Assembly (NCBI RefSeq): GCF_004006235.1
Contig: NZ_CP034753.1
Coordinates: forward strand, 2,790,001 to 2,854,000
DNA: 64,000 nucleotides
Source: Agromyces sp. LHK192
GTDB lineage: Bacteria > Actinomycetota > Actinomycetes > Actinomycetales > Microbacteriaceae
Direction of reading: 5' to 3'
Shown: in pieces, positions 17,380 to 26,127 of the stretch
Layout: each line of letters starts with the position of its first letter
How positions within the stretch are numbered: the first letter of the stretch is position 1
Notes under the pieces: model-generated
Told to the model about the DNA's origin: nothing
What the model saw: only the letters and a program-made list of their open reading frames with translations
The model's database searches: none
Program-made: the position numbers and the translations under genes

Positions 17380-17392
17380 AGCAACGGGCGCC

Positions 17393-17398
17393 CATAAT
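17393..17398 (+). promoter_or_regulatory. -10 box of the MarR gene, leaderless
   Basis: CATAAT ends 6 nt before the GTG at 17405. No SD is present. Confidence 0.5.
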
Positions 17399-17404
17399 GA
17401 ACAG

Positions 17405-17896
17405 GTGGCCGAAGCTGACGAGGTGGACCGGATCGTCGAGGACTGGGAGCGCGAGCGCCCCGATCTCGACTTCTCGCCGCTGCAGGTGCTCTCGCGCGTC
17501 GGTCGGCTCGGCAAGCACCTGGACCGGGCGCGGAAGCAGGCGTTCGAGCGGTCGGAACTCGAGTCGTGGGAGTTCGACGTGCTCTCGGCGCTCCGCCGGG
17601 CCGGTTCCCCGTACCGGCTCTCGCCGAAGGCGCTGCTCCAGCAGACGCTCGTGTCGAGCGGCACCATGACGAATCGCATCGACCGGCTGGTCGCGCGCGG
17701 CCTCGTCTCACGTCTCACCGATCCGAAGGACGGCCGGGGCATCCTCGTCGAGATGAGCCGGCCCGGGCTCACGCGCGTCGACGCCGCGATCACCCGGCTC
17801 GTCGACGCCGAGGCCGAACTGCTGCGCACGCTGCCGCCCGTCGAGCAGCGCCGGTTGGCCGCGCTGCTGCGCAAGCTCAGCCTCGGGTTCGACTGA
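17405..17896 (+). CDS. MarR-family transcriptional regulator
   Basis: The 163-residue winged-helix dimer shows the dimerisation helix (DFSPLQVLSRVGRLGKHLDRARKQ), the HTH at about residues 75-100 (LSPKALLQQTLVSSGTMTNRIDRL) and the wing LVSRLTDPKDGRGILVEM. A C-terminal dimerisation helix follows. MarR proteins usually bind inverted repeats in their own promoter; a 16-bp repeat sits directly upstream. The GTG start is set by the -10 box. No obvious divergent target exists because glmU and tRNA-Gln run away from it. Confidence 0.88.
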   Translation: MAEADEVDRIVEDWERERPDLDFSPLQVLSRVGRLGKHLDRARKQAFERSELESWEFDVLSALRRAGSPYRLSPKALLQQTLVSSGTMTNRIDRLVARGLVSRLTDPKDGRGILVEMSRPGLTRVDAAITRLVDAEAELLRTLPPVEQRRLAALLRKLSLGFD

Positions 17897-17934
<38 letters not shown>

Positions 17935-17948
17935 AAGCTCGGAGCATC

Positions 17949-18012
17949 GCGCGAACTCCGGAGGATTCCGCCCGAATGGTCCGAGGTACGGGCGGTCCTC
18001 CGAACTTCGCGC
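17949..18012. terminator. Bidirectional hairpin between MarR gene and metI
   Basis: A long imperfect stem pairs GCGCGAA.TCCGGAGGA..CCGCCCG with its inverted copy, with a loop of about 14 nt. It lies between convergent genes and is symmetric, so it could terminate both. Confidence 0.6.
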
Positions 18013-18037
18013 GGCGCAGGAGGTCGCAGCGCACCGG

Positions 18038-18697
18038 TCAGCGGCGCAGCACCTTGCGGGCCAGCCAGTTGCCGAGCGACTGCACGATCTGCACGAACAC
18101 CACGATCAGCAGCACCGCCGCCCACGTCACGACCGGCTCGAACTGCCGGTACCCGTAGAGCTGCGCGAAGTAGCCGAGGCCGCCGCCGCCGATGAACCCG
18201 GCGACCGCGGACATGTCGATGACCGCGATCACGATGAAGGTGTACCCGAGGATCAGCGGGCCGAGCGCCTCGCCCAGCACGACCGTGAACAGGATCCGCC
18301 AGGGACCGGCGCCCATCGAGCGCGCCGCCTCGATCACGCCCGGCCGCACCGTGAGCAGGTTCTGCTCGACGATGCGCCCGATCGCGAACGACGCCGCCAG
18401 CGACAGCGCGAAGATCGCGGCGTCGTTGCCGATGCCCGTGCCGATCACGGCCCGGGTCACCGGCTGGATCGCCGCGATGAAGATGATGAACGGGATCGGG
18501 CGGAAGAAGTTGATCACGACGTTCAGGACGGTGTACACGGCTCGGTTCGGCAGCAGGCTCCCGGCCCGGCTCACGTAGAGCCCGATACCGAGCAGCAGGC
18601 CGCCGGCACCGCCGAACAGCATCGTCAACCCGACGATGTACAGCGTCTCGCCGGCGGCCTTCCAGAACTCGGGCCCGAGTTCGAGCAGCGCGTCCAT
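18038..18697 (-). CDS. metI: Methionine ABC transporter permease MetI
   Basis: The 219-residue inner-membrane protein has five hydrophobic segments and the coupling EAA loop GVIEAARSMGAGPWRILFTVVLGEALG (residues about 119-145). Other typical MetI segments are NVVINFFRPIPFIIFIAAI and the FIGGGGLG loop. Its ATG overlaps the metN stop by one base, showing coupled translation. With MetN and MetQ it forms the D/L-methionine importer. Confidence 0.93.
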   Translation of the reverse strand: MDALLELGPEFWKAAGETLYIVGLTMLFGGAGGLLLGIGLYVSRAGSLLPNRAVYTVLNVVINFFRPIPFIIFIAAIQPVTRAVIGTGIGNDAAIFALSLAASFAIGRIVEQNLLTVRPGVIEAARSMGAGPWRILFTVVLGEALGPLILGYTFIVIAVIDMSAVAGFIGGGGLGYFAQLYGYRQFEPVVTWAAVLLIVVFVQIVQSLGNWLARKVLRR

Positions 18698-19752
18698 CAG
18701 CGCACCTCCCCTGCCGAGGCATCCGAACCGGCCTCGTTCACCTCGACGTGCTCGCCGAGCTTCGCGAGCACGCCGTCGACCGCGGCATCCGTGCCGCGCA
18801 GCGCGAGCGTGAGGTGACCGAACGCCCGGCCGCGGATGTCGTTGATGCCGCCGTAGACGAGCTCGAACTCGACGCCGGCCGCGGCGAGGTCGAGGAAGAC
18901 CTGCGCCTGCGAGGCGTCGCCGTCGCGGAACGAGAACGTCACGATGCGTCCGGCGTGGCGTTCGCGCAGCACCGCAAGCTCGGCGGGTGAGGGCACGCCC
19001 TTGACCACCGTCGAGACGAACCGCTGCGAGGCCGGGTGCTGCGGCGCCGAGAACACGTCGAACACGTCGCCGTGCTCGATGACCCGGCCGCCGTCCATCA
19101 CGGCGACCTTCGTGGCGATCGACTGGATGACGTCCATCTCGTGCGTGATGACGACCATCGTGACGCCCTGCTCGGTGTTGACGCGCTTCAGCAGCGCCAG
19201 CACCTCCTGGGTCGTCTCGGGGTCGAGGGCGCTGGTCGCCTCGTCGGCGAGCAGGATCGAGGGCCGGGTCGCGAGGGCCCGCGCGATCCCGACGCGCTGC
19301 TTCTGGCCGCCCGAGAGCTGCTCGGGGTAGGCCTTCGCCTTGCTCGCGAGCCCGACGAAGTCGAGCAGTTCGGCGACGCGCGCCGTGATCTCGGCCTTCG
19401 ACCAGCCGGCGACCTTCAACGGGTACGCGACGTTCGCCTGCACCGTCTTCTGGTCGAACAGGTTGAACTGCTGGAAGATCATGCCGATGCCGAGCCGGAT
19501 GCCCCGAAGCTCCCGCTCGGGAAGCCCCGAGATCACCCGGCCGTCGACCGTGACGGTGCCGGCGGTGACGGGTTCGAGCGCGTTGATGAGACGCACGAGC
19601 GTCGACTTGCCGGCGCCCGAGTAGCCGATGATGCCGTAGACGTCGCCCGGCTCGATGTCGAGCGTGACGTCGTCGACCGCGACGACGGGGTCACCGCCGC
19701 GATCCGGCGACGGATACGACTTGCCCACGTTCGCAAGGCTCACGATGGCCAT
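18697..19752 (-). CDS. metN: Methionine ABC transporter ATP-binding protein MetN
   Basis: The 351-residue protein has Walker A GYSGAGKST (about 43-51), signature LSGGQKQRVGIARALA, Walker B ILLADEATSALD, and the H-loop VVITHEMDV. Residues about 265-340 form the C-terminal ACT-like NIL domain (VTFSFRDGDASQAQVFLDLA), which in E. coli MetN binds intracellular methionine and inhibits transport. SD GGAGGA precedes the ATG. Two strong hairpins lie in the 167-bp gap from metQ. Confidence 0.95.
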   Translation of the reverse strand: MAIVSLANVGKSYPSPDRGGDPVVAVDDVTLDIEPGDVYGIIGYSGAGKSTLVRLINALEPVTAGTVTVDGRVISGLPERELRGIRLGIGMIFQQFNLFDQKTVQANVAYPLKVAGWSKAEITARVAELLDFVGLASKAKAYPEQLSGGQKQRVGIARALATRPSILLADEATSALDPETTQEVLALLKRVNTEQGVTMVVITHEMDVIQSIATKVAVMDGGRVIEHGDVFDVFSAPQHPASQRFVSTVVKGVPSPAELAVLRERHAGRIVTFSFRDGDASQAQVFLDLAAAGVEFELVYGGINDIRGRAFGHLTLALRGTDAAVDGVLAKLGEHVEVNEAGSDASAGEVR

Positions 19753-19778
19753 GCGGTTCCTCCTCCCGAACGCGCCGA

Positions 19779-19807
19779 CCGGGCGACGCGCGCTGCGCGT
19801 CGCCCGG
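19779..19807 (-). terminator. Intercistronic hairpin 1, metQ-metN gap
   Basis: A perfect 13-bp stem CCGGGCGACGCGC / GCGCGTCGCCCGG has a 3-nt loop 27 nt before the metN ATG. It may act as an attenuator or as an RNase-blocking stem that stabilises the metQ message. Confidence 0.6.
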
Positions 19808-19829
19808 TGGCGGTTCGTGCGTTCGTGCG

Positions 19830-19854
19830 GGTCGGCCCGGGTTGCGGGCCGACC
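19830..19854 (-). terminator. Intercistronic hairpin 2, metQ-metN gap
   Basis: A perfect 10-bp stem GGTCGGCCCG / CGGGCCGACC has a 5-nt loop and lies upstream of hairpin 1 in the same gap. Confidence 0.55.
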
Positions 19855-19919
19855 GCCCTATTCTGTCCCGTCGCGCGGGTGATCGTCGCGCCGGCCGCGC
19901 TCGCGGGCCGGCCCCTCGA

Positions 19920-20828
19920 TCAGCCCTGTGCGGCGGTGTCCTCCTCGACGTCGGCGAGCGACTGCTCGAGGTCGGCCACGGGCACGACCAGCGAGACCCC
20001 GGTGCCGCCGGATGCCTCGTCGAGGCCGGCCTGCACGTCGGCGTTCGTCTGGAAGATCTCGACCAGCTTCAGGTAGGTCTCGTTGTCCTTGTCTTCAGCG
20101 CGTGCGGCGAAGATGTTGACGTACGGGAGGGCGTTCGGGTCCTCGGGGTCGTCCTGCGCGATCGCGTCGTCGAAGCTGAGACCGGCGTTCTCCACGAAGT
20201 CGTTGTTGATGATCGCGGCGGCGACGTCCGGCAGCGAGGTCGCGGTGAGCGCGGCCTCGAGCGTCTTGACCTGGACCTTCGACTTCGCCTCGTCGATGTC
20301 GGCGAGCGTGGAGAAGATCGAGCCGCCGTCGGTGAGCTCGATCAGGCCGGCCGACTGGAGCACGAGGAGCGCGCGGGCGAGGTTCGACGGGTCGTCGGGG
20401 ATCGCGACGGTCTCGCCCTCGGGGATGTCCTTCACCGAGTCGTACTTCGTCGAGTAGAGGCCGAGGGGGTAGATCTGGGTCGAGCCGATCGGGGTGAGGT
20501 CCTCGTCGGCGTCGACGTTGTACCCGGCGAGGTAGACGATGTGCTGAAACTGGTTGAGGTCGAGCTCGCCCTCGGTGAGCGCCGGGTTGGGCTGGTTGTA
20601 GTCGCCGAAGTCGACGAGTTCGACGGTGATGCCCTCCTCGGCGGCGGCCTCGACGAACGGGGCCCACTGCGGGTCGGACTTGCCGACCACGCCGATGGTC
20701 ACGACGTCGTCGTCACCGCCCGAACCGGAGTCGCCCGAGGCGGAACCGCCGGCGCAGCCCGCGAGGGCGACGACGAGCGGCACCGCGGCGAACGCGGCGA
20801 GGATGGACGTGGAACGGCGACGTGACAT
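19920..20828 (-). CDS. metQ: Methionine-binding lipoprotein MetQ (NlpA family)
   Basis: The 302-residue lipoprotein has a signal peptide MSRRRSTSILAAFAAVPLVV and lipobox ALAGC with C25 lipidated. The mature protein starts with a Gly/Ser/Asp linker. The binding fold follows: VTIGVVGKSDPQWAPF, VDFGDYNQPNPAL and LDLNQFQHIVYL, segments typical of NlpA/MetQ. The ATG at 20828 has AGAGGAA upstream; an in-frame extension to 21002 lacks coding character. It is the first gene of the operon, ahead of metN and metI. Confidence 0.93.
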   Translation of the reverse strand: MSRRRSTSILAAFAAVPLVVALAGCAGGSASGDSGSGGDDDVVTIGVVGKSDPQWAPFVEAAAEEGITVELVDFGDYNQPNPALTEGELDLNQFQHIVYLAGYNVDADEDLTPIGSTQIYPLGLYSTKYDSVKDIPEGETVAIPDDPSNLARALLVLQSAGLIELTDGGSIFSTLADIDEAKSKVQVKTLEAALTATSLPDVAAAIINNDFVENAGLSFDDAIAQDDPEDPNALPYVNIFAARAEDKDNETYLKLVEIFQTNADVQAGLDEASGGTGVSLVVPVADLEQSLADVEEDTAAQG

Positions 20829-21100
20829 GGGGATTCCTCTCTCGGTGGCACCGCGATCGGACCGCTGGTCGGCGTGCGTGGGCACGGCTCCGCCCACTCG
20901 GGATATCGGGTGGGGAGGCATCGGTGCCGCAGATCGCGGGTGCCGTTCCACCATACGTGAAGCATCTGCGCCGACCGCGCCAGCAGGGTCACGTTCCGTC
21001 ACAGATCCTTCGATGCGTCACGGGAAGCAACACGGATGCTGCAACGCGTGCCCTCGCGGGCCTCTGCCCGCGCGGGCGCACCGATCCGACGCGACCGTGC
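20829..21100 (-). promoter_or_regulatory. metQ upstream region
   Basis: This 272-bp non-coding stretch lies between metQ and the end of the Uup gene. A weak minus-strand -10 candidate TATGGT is at 20950-20955. Three GTGAC words cluster at about 20984-21022 on the minus strand. I looked for the SAM-I riboswitch pattern and did not find it. Confidence 0.35.
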
Positions 21101-22990
21101 TCAGGACTCGAGCGACTCCGAGACCTCCAGCCACCGCGTCTCGAGATCGGCGACGGATGCCTCGAGCTGCGCGAGCTCGTCGCCGAGCGCGGCGAGGCCG
21201 ACGTAGTCGGACTGGTCATGGCGTGCGAGCCGCTCGTGGTGTGCAGCGATCTCGACCTGCGACTTCTCGAGCCTCCGGTCGATCGACGCGAGCTCCTTCT
21301 CGGCGGCGCGGCGCTCCGCGCCGGCGAGCGCCGGGGCCGACGACGAAGCCGCGCCGCTCGCGGGTCGGCCAGCGGCCCCGGCCGCGGGCGCGACCGATCC
21401 CCCGGCCGCGCCGGCACCGCCCGCACTCCGCCCGGCCGCGGTACCGGGCGCCGCGGCATCCGACTGCCTCCGCAGCTCGAGGTACTGGTCGACGCCGCCC
21501 GGCAGGTGCCGCAGGTGCCCGTCGAAGATGCCGAACTGCTGGTCGGTGACCCGCTCGAGCAGGTACCGGTCGTGCGAGACGACGAGGAGCGTGCCCGGCC
21601 AGGAATCGAGCAGGTCCTCGATCGCCGCGAGCATGTCGGTGTCGAGGTCGTTCGTCGGCTCGTCGAGGATCAGCACGTTGGGCTCCTGCAACAGGATGAG
21701 CAGCAGCTGCAGCCGCCGCCGCTGGCCGCCCGAGAGGTTCTTCACCGGCGTCGAGAGCTGGGCGTTCGAGAACCCGAGGCGCTCGAGCAGCTGACCCGGC
21801 GAGAGCTCGACGGCCTTCGAGCCGCTGCCGATCGTGTAGCTGCGCTTCTGCTCGGCGACCACCGCGCTGACGCGCTGGTCCGCCCATTCGGCGAGCTCGG
21901 CGAGCTCTTGGCTGAGCGTCGCGATGCGCACGGTCGTCCCGCGCTTGACCCGCCCGGCGGTCGGCTTCACCGCCCCGGTGACGAGGCCGAGGAGCGTCGA
22001 CTTCCCGGCGCCGTTCACGCCGAGGATGCCGGTGCGCTCGCCGGGCGCGATGCGCCACTCGACGTCGCGCAGCACCGTGCGGGTGCCGCCGTCGGGGGCC
22101 GGGTACTCGACGCCGGCGTCGAGCAGGTCGACGACGTCCTTGCCGAGTCGGCTCACCGCGAGGCGGCTGAGCTCGACCTTGTCGCGCACGGGCGGCTCGT
22201 TCTCGATGAGCTGGTTCGCCGCATCGATGCGGAACTTCGGCTTCGACGTTCGCGCCGGGGCGCCGCGCCGCAGCCAGGCGAGCTCCTTGCGCATCAGGTT
22301 CTGCCGCTTCGCCTCGGATGCCGCGGCCATGCGGTCGCGCTCGACGCGCTGCAGCACGTACGCGGCGTATCCGCCCTCGAACGGCTCGACGATGCCGTCG
22401 TGCACCTCCCAGGTGTCGGTGCACACCTCGTCGAGAAACCAGCGGTCGTGCGTCACGACCGCGAGCGCGCCCGAGGTCTTCGCCCAGCGCTGCTGGAGGT
22501 GGCGGGCGAGCCACGCGATGCCCTCGACGTCGAGGTGGTTCGTCGGCTCGTCCAGGAACAGCACGTCCCAGTCGCCGATGAGCAACGCCGCGAGCGCGAC
22601 CCGCCGGCGCTGCCCGCCCGAGAGGTCGCCGACCCGGCCGTGCCACGGGACATCCGCGAGGAGCCCCGCGATGACGTCGCGCACCTTCGCGTCGCCCGCC
22701 CAGACGTGCTCGTCGATGCCGCCGACGACCGCGGCGGCGACGGTCAGGTCCGGATCGACGGTGTCGGCCTGGTCGAGCATGCCGATGCGGATGCCCCGCC
22801 GCACGGTGACCCGTCCGCCGTCGGGTTCGAGGCGACCGGCGAGGAGCTTCAGCAGGGTCGACTTGCCGTCGCCGTTGCGTCCGACGATGCCGACCCGATG
22901 CCCCTCGTCGAGCCCGAGGGTCACCTCGTGGAAGACGACTCTGGTGGGGAACTCGAGATGCAGGCGCTCGGCGCCGAGGAGATGTGCCAT
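21101..22990 (-). CDS. uup: ABC-F family ATPase, Uup-like
   Basis: This soluble ABC protein has two nucleotide-binding domains and no membrane segments (629 residues). NBD1 has GRNGDGKSTLLKLL and LSGGQRRRVALAALL with LFLDEPTNHLD. NBD2 has GVNGAGKSTLLGLV and LSGGQRRRLQLLLIL with LILDEPTNDLD. The linker between them is short. An Ala/Gly-rich hinge precedes a C-terminal coiled coil (AAEKELASIDRRLEKSQVEIAAHHERL), the Uup hallmark linked to DNA and ribosome binding. A -10-like TAGGCT lies nine bases before the ATG. Confidence 0.88.
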   Translation of the reverse strand: MAHLLGAERLHLEFPTRVVFHEVTLGLDEGHRVGIVGRNGDGKSTLLKLLAGRLEPDGGRVTVRRGIRIGMLDQADTVDPDLTVAAAVVGGIDEHVWAGDAKVRDVIAGLLADVPWHGRVGDLSGGQRRRVALAALLIGDWDVLFLDEPTNHLDVEGIAWLARHLQQRWAKTSGALAVVTHDRWFLDEVCTDTWEVHDGIVEPFEGGYAAYVLQRVERDRMAAASEAKRQNLMRKELAWLRRGAPARTSKPKFRIDAANQLIENEPPVRDKVELSRLAVSRLGKDVVDLLDAGVEYPAPDGGTRTVLRDVEWRIAPGERTGILGVNGAGKSTLLGLVTGAVKPTAGRVKRGTTVRIATLSQELAELAEWADQRVSAVVAEQKRSYTIGSGSKAVELSPGQLLERLGFSNAQLSTPVKNLSGGQRRRLQLLLILLQEPNVLILDEPTNDLDTDMLAAIEDLLDSWPGTLLVVSHDRYLLERVTDQQFGIFDGHLRHLPGGVDQYLELRRQSDAAAPGTAAGRSAGGAGAAGGSVAPAAGAAGRPASGAASSSAPALAGAERRAAEKELASIDRRLEKSQVEIAAHHERLARHDQSDYVGLAALGDELAQLEASVADLETRWLEVSESLES

Positions 22991-23067
22991 GACCGGACGA
23001 GCCTACTTCGCGCCGGCTCCCCCCGCGGCATCACCTCCCTCCCGCCCTCCTCCCGCACTCCTCCGCC

Positions 23068-23124
23068 GAGGTGACGGAAACGTCCCGGGTCGGGGCGGCC
23101 CGACCGGGAGGTTTCCGTCACCTC
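23068..23124. repeat. Palindromic repeat copy A
   Basis: The left arm (23068-23094) begins GAGGTGACGGAAAC and the right arm (23099-23124) ends GTTTCCGTCACCTC, with near-perfect pairing over 26 bp and a 4-nt loop. It is followed by AGC, as in copies B and C. It lies between divergent genes, so it is not simply a terminator. Confidence 0.75.
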
Positions 23125-23237
23125 AGCGCACGGGCGCTCCGTGCGACCGGTCCTCCACACCCGGGCTTGGACGGCCTGGGAACCCGAGGAGGCGGGAATC
23201 CGACGGGATCCGAGCGGGCCGCGGCGATCATCGGCGG

Positions 23238-24170
23238 ATGCGCTCGCCCGCCCCACTCCCCGCACCGCTCGGCGACCGTCCGGCCTTCACGACCCGAGAG
23301 GCCCTCGAACTGCAGGTGCCCGCCATGCGGCTGTCCCGCCGAGATCTCGACGCGCCGTTCCACGGAGTCAGGGTCCGGGCCGGCGCGTCGCTCGACGATC
23401 GACTTCGCATCGTCGCCTACGCGAAGCGGATGCCCCAGCCGCAGTTCTTCTCCCACGCGACGGCCGCGATGATCCACGGCATCCCGTTGCCGCTCGCGGT
23501 CCAGCGGCGCACGACGCTCGATGTCGCCGTCGTCAGGGGCGACCACCCGCCCTCGGCACGGGGCGTGATCCCGCACGTGCTCGAGGCATCCGCCTGCCGT
23601 GTCATCGGAGTCGGCGGGCTCCGGGTGACCGACCCCCGAACCACGTGGCGGGTGCTCGGCGCGCTGCTCGGACTCGACGATCTCATCGCCGCGACGGATG
23701 CACTGATCACCGGCGCTGCGCCGATCGGCGGCACCTTGCCGCTGTGCACCAGGGACGACCTCGACGCCGAGTTGCGATCGAGCCGCGGGCATCGGGGCGT
23801 CGTTCGGCTCCGGGCCGCGCTCGAAGCCGCCCGCGAGGGATCGGTGTCCCGGCAGGAGACCTTCACCCGGCTGGCGCTGACGCGCGGCGGGCTCCCCGAT
23901 CCCGAGCTCAATCATCCGGTCGTCGTCCGGGGTCGCCGCATCGCGGTACTCGACCTCGCATACCCCGACCACCGCGTCGGAATCGAGTATCAGAGCGACT
24001 TCCACACCACGCCGCAGCGCTATCGCGCCGACCTCGCGCGCCTCGAACGGCTCGCCGACCTCGGCTGGCTCATGGTCCAGGTGACCGCGAGGGACCTCGC
24101 AACCCCGGCGAGCCGAGCCGCGCTCGTCCGTCGGGTCGCCGCCCGGCTCGCCTCGCGAGCGTCGAGGTGA
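23238..24170 (+). CDS. DUF559-like restriction-endonuclease-fold protein, bracketed by palindromes
   Basis: The 310-residue protein has an N-terminal winged-helix-like region resembling the AbiEi/antitoxin-like leader seen in actinobacterial DUF559 proteins (FTTREALELQVPAMRLSRRDLD). A middle region contains FFSHATAAMIHGIPLP. The C-terminal PD-(D/E)XK-like domain has LDLAYPDHRVGIEYQSDFH and YRADLARLERLADLGWLMVQVT. The usual EYDG is replaced by EYQSD, so catalytic status is uncertain. The ATG at 23238 follows GGCGG. The stop codon lies inside the left arm of palindrome copy B. Function is unknown. Confidence 0.7.
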   Translation: MRSPAPLPAPLGDRPAFTTREALELQVPAMRLSRRDLDAPFHGVRVRAGASLDDRLRIVAYAKRMPQPQFFSHATAAMIHGIPLPLAVQRRTTLDVAVVRGDHPPSARGVIPHVLEASACRVIGVGGLRVTDPRTTWRVLGALLGLDDLIAATDALITGAAPIGGTLPLCTRDDLDAELRSSRGHRGVVRLRAALEAAREGSVSRQETFTRLALTRGGLPDPELNHPVVVRGRRIAVLDLAYPDHRVGIEYQSDFHTTPQRYRADLARLERLADLGWLMVQVTARDLATPASRAALVRRVAARLASRASR

Positions 24171-24220
24171 CGCCAAGCTCCCGGTTCGGAACGTCTGCAC
24201 CGGGAGTTTCCCGTCACCTC
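24164..24220. repeat. Palindromic repeat copy B
   Basis: Left arm 24164-24185 (GAGGTGACG..CTCCCGGT) and right arm 24199-24220 (ACCGGGAGTTTCCCGTCACCTC read inward) flank a 13-nt loop. The left arm contains the TGA stop of the DUF559-like gene. It is followed by AGC, as in the other copies. Confidence 0.75.
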
Positions 24221-24226
24221 AGCGAA

Positions 24227-24277
24227 GGGGGATGGGTGGGGATGGGGTGGGTGTGGGTGTGGGTGTGGGTGTGGGGG
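24227..24277 (+). repeat. G-tract repeat, G-quadruplex candidate
   Basis: The + strand has at least eight runs of three or more G separated by 1-3 bases, mostly GGGTGT units. It ends exactly at the ispE stop codon. On the ispE transcript the strand is C-rich. Confidence 0.7.
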
Positions 24278-25222
24278 TCAGACGGGGAGGACTCGAGCGC
24301 CGTGGACGGGGCCGTGCGCGTGCACCGCCGTGATCCGGGCGGCAGACAACCCGACCTGGAGGGCGATGGCGTCTTCGCTCGACTCGGCCAGGAACGCCAC
24401 GGTCGGTCCCGAGCCGGAGACGATGCCGGCCAGCGCCCCGGCCTGCTCCCCGAGGTCGATGAGCTCCGCCAGCGACGGCGAGAGCCGCACGGCCGCGGCC
24501 TGGAGGTCGTTGTGCAGGGCCGCCGCGAGATGGGCGGCGTCGCCCGCGCGGAGCGCGTGGAGCACGGCCGCGTCGACGCTCGGCGAACCGGCGGGGGCGC
24601 TCCACGGCATCGGGCGTCCGGCCTCCTCGACGCGGAGCACGTCGAGCTCCCGGTACACCTGCGGCGTGGAGAGTCCGTGGTCGGCGATCGCCAGCACCCA
24701 GTGGAACGAGCCCGTCGCCAGGGCGGGGCTCAGCCGGTCGCCGCGCCCCGTGCCGATGGCCGTTCCACCGGTCAGGGCGAAGGGCACGTCGGCACCGAGC
24801 TTCGCGGCGAGCGCGTGGAGTTCCTCGCGCGGCAGCGCCGTGCCCCAGAGCGCGTCGCAGGCGACGAGCGTGGCCGCGGCATCCGCCGACCCGCCGCCCA
24901 TGCCGCCCGCGATCGGGACGTGCTTCGTGATCTCGAGCCGAACGCCCTCGGGTACGCCGGTGGCCTTGGCGAGCAGCTTCGCGGCCTTGACGGCGAGGTT
25001 CGAGCCGTCGGTCGGCAGGCCCGCGGTGTCGACGGTGCCGGTGAACGAGACCGAGATGCGGTCGTCGGGCCAGGCGCGCAGGTCTTCGTAGAGTGAGACG
25101 GCCTGATAGGCGGTGGCGACGTCGTGGTAGCCGTCGGCGCCGGCCTCGCCGACGCGCATGAAGAGGTTGATCTTGCCCGGCGCCCGGACGTGCACCGACT
25201 CGTCGGCCGCCGCGATGGTCAT
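24278..25222 (-). CDS. ispE: 4-diphosphocytidyl-2-C-methyl-D-erythritol kinase
   Basis: This GHMP kinase phosphorylates CDP-ME in the MEP isoprenoid pathway. The 314-residue protein has [14 protein letters not shown] (substrate Lys and Asn), the glycine-rich ATP loop [15 protein letters not shown] and the C-terminal motif [19 protein letters not shown] lies 6 nt before the ATG, suggesting a leaderless transcript, though GGAGCC in the gap is SD-like. rsmA ends 28 bp upstream on the same strand; the rsmA-ispE order is conserved in actinobacteria. Confidence 0.95.
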   Translation of the reverse strand: MTIAAADESVHVRAPGKINLFMRVGEAGADGYHDVATAYQAVSLYEDLRAWPDDRISVSFTGTVDTAGLPTDGSNLAVKAAKLLAKATGVPEGVRLEITKHVPIAGGMGGGSADAAATLVACDALWGTALPREELHALAAKLGADVPFALTGGTAIGTGRGDRLSPALATGSFHWVLAIADHGLSTPQVYRELDVLRVEEAGRPMPWSAPAGSPSVDAAVLHALRAGDAAHLAAALHNDLQAAAVRLSPSLAELIDLGEQAGALAGIVSGSGPTVAFLAESSEDAIALQVGLSAARITAVHAHGPVHGARVLPV

Positions 25223-25250
25223 GGCTCCACGCTAGTCGAATGGTTCGCGT

Positions 25251-26126
25251 TCAGTCGCGAACGACCGCCCGCGCGATACGCAGGAAGTCGTCGACGGCGA
25301 GTTGCTCGCCGCGCGCCTGCGGGTCGACCCCGGCGCGCTCGAGCACCTCGGTCGCCGAGGCGGCGGAGCCGCCGAGCACGCCCGAGAGGGCCTGCCGGAG
25401 CATCTTGCGCCGCTGCCCGAATGCGGCGTCGACGAGTTCGAACGTGGCCCGGCGTTCGGCCTCGTCACCCGGTTCGCCGTGCCGGTCGAAGCCGACGAGC
25501 ACGGAGTCGACGTTCGGCACCGGCCAGAACACCATGCGGGAGACCTGTCCGGCGGTGCGCCAGTCTCCGTACCAGGCGGCCTTGACGCTCGGCGCGCCGT
25601 ACACCTTCGAACCGGGCTCCGCGGCGAGCCGGTAGCCGACCTCGGCCTGCACCATGACGATGCCCGACCGCAGCGAGGGCACGTGCTCGAGCAGGTGCAG
25701 CAGCACCGGGACCGACACGTTGTACGGCAGGTTGGCGACGAGCCGCACGGGTTCGCCGGGGAGGTCGCGCACCTTGAGCGCGTCCTCGTGGACGACGGTG
25801 AGCGACGTGCCCGGTTGCATCAACGTCGCCGTATGGGGCAGCTGCGCTGCGAGGCGGCCGTCGATCTCGACGGCGATGACGGATGCCCCGGCCTCGAGCA
25901 GCCCGAGCGTGAGCGATCCGAGCCCCGGGCCGATCTCGAGCACCGTCTCGCCGCGTTCGACGCCTGCGGCCTGCACGATGCGGCGCACCGTGTTGGCGTC
26001 GTGCACGAAGTTCTGGCCGAGCTTCTTCGTCGGCGTGACGCCGAGGAGCTCGGCGAGGTCGCGGATCTCGGCGGGGCCGAGCAGCCGCGGGTGGGCCGGC
26101 GCCTGCTCTGCCTCGTGGCGATGCAT
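25251..26126 (-). CDS. rsmA: 16S rRNA dimethyladenosine transferase RsmA/KsgA
   Basis: The enzyme dimethylates A1518 and A1519 of 16S rRNA during small-subunit maturation. The 291-residue protein has [22 protein letters not shown] motif [17 protein letters not shown], the acidic [10 protein letters not shown], and the catalytic [15 protein letters not shown]. The C-terminal helical domain carries [13 protein letters not shown]. It lies just downstream of tatD in a metG-tatD-rsmA-ispE run typical of Gram-positive bacteria. Confidence 0.96.
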   Translation of the reverse strand: MHRHEAEQAPAHPRLLGPAEIRDLAELLGVTPTKKLGQNFVHDANTVRRIVQAAGVERGETVLEIGPGLGSLTLGLLEAGASVIAVEIDGRLAAQLPHTATLMQPGTSLTVVHEDALKVRDLPGEPVRLVANLPYNVSVPVLLHLLEHVPSLRSGIVMVQAEVGYRLAAEPGSKVYGAPSVKAAWYGDWRTAGQVSRMVFWPVPNVDSVLVGFDRHGEPGDEAERRATFELVDAAFGQRRKMLRQALSGVLGGSAASATEVLERAGVDPQARGEQLAVDDFLRIARAVVRD

Positions 26127-26127
26127 G

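Noticed and set aside
20829..21100. Possible SAM riboswitch upstream of metQ
   Set aside because: The conserved core and pseudoknot segments of SAM-I or SAM-IV were not found; only short GTGAC repeats are present.
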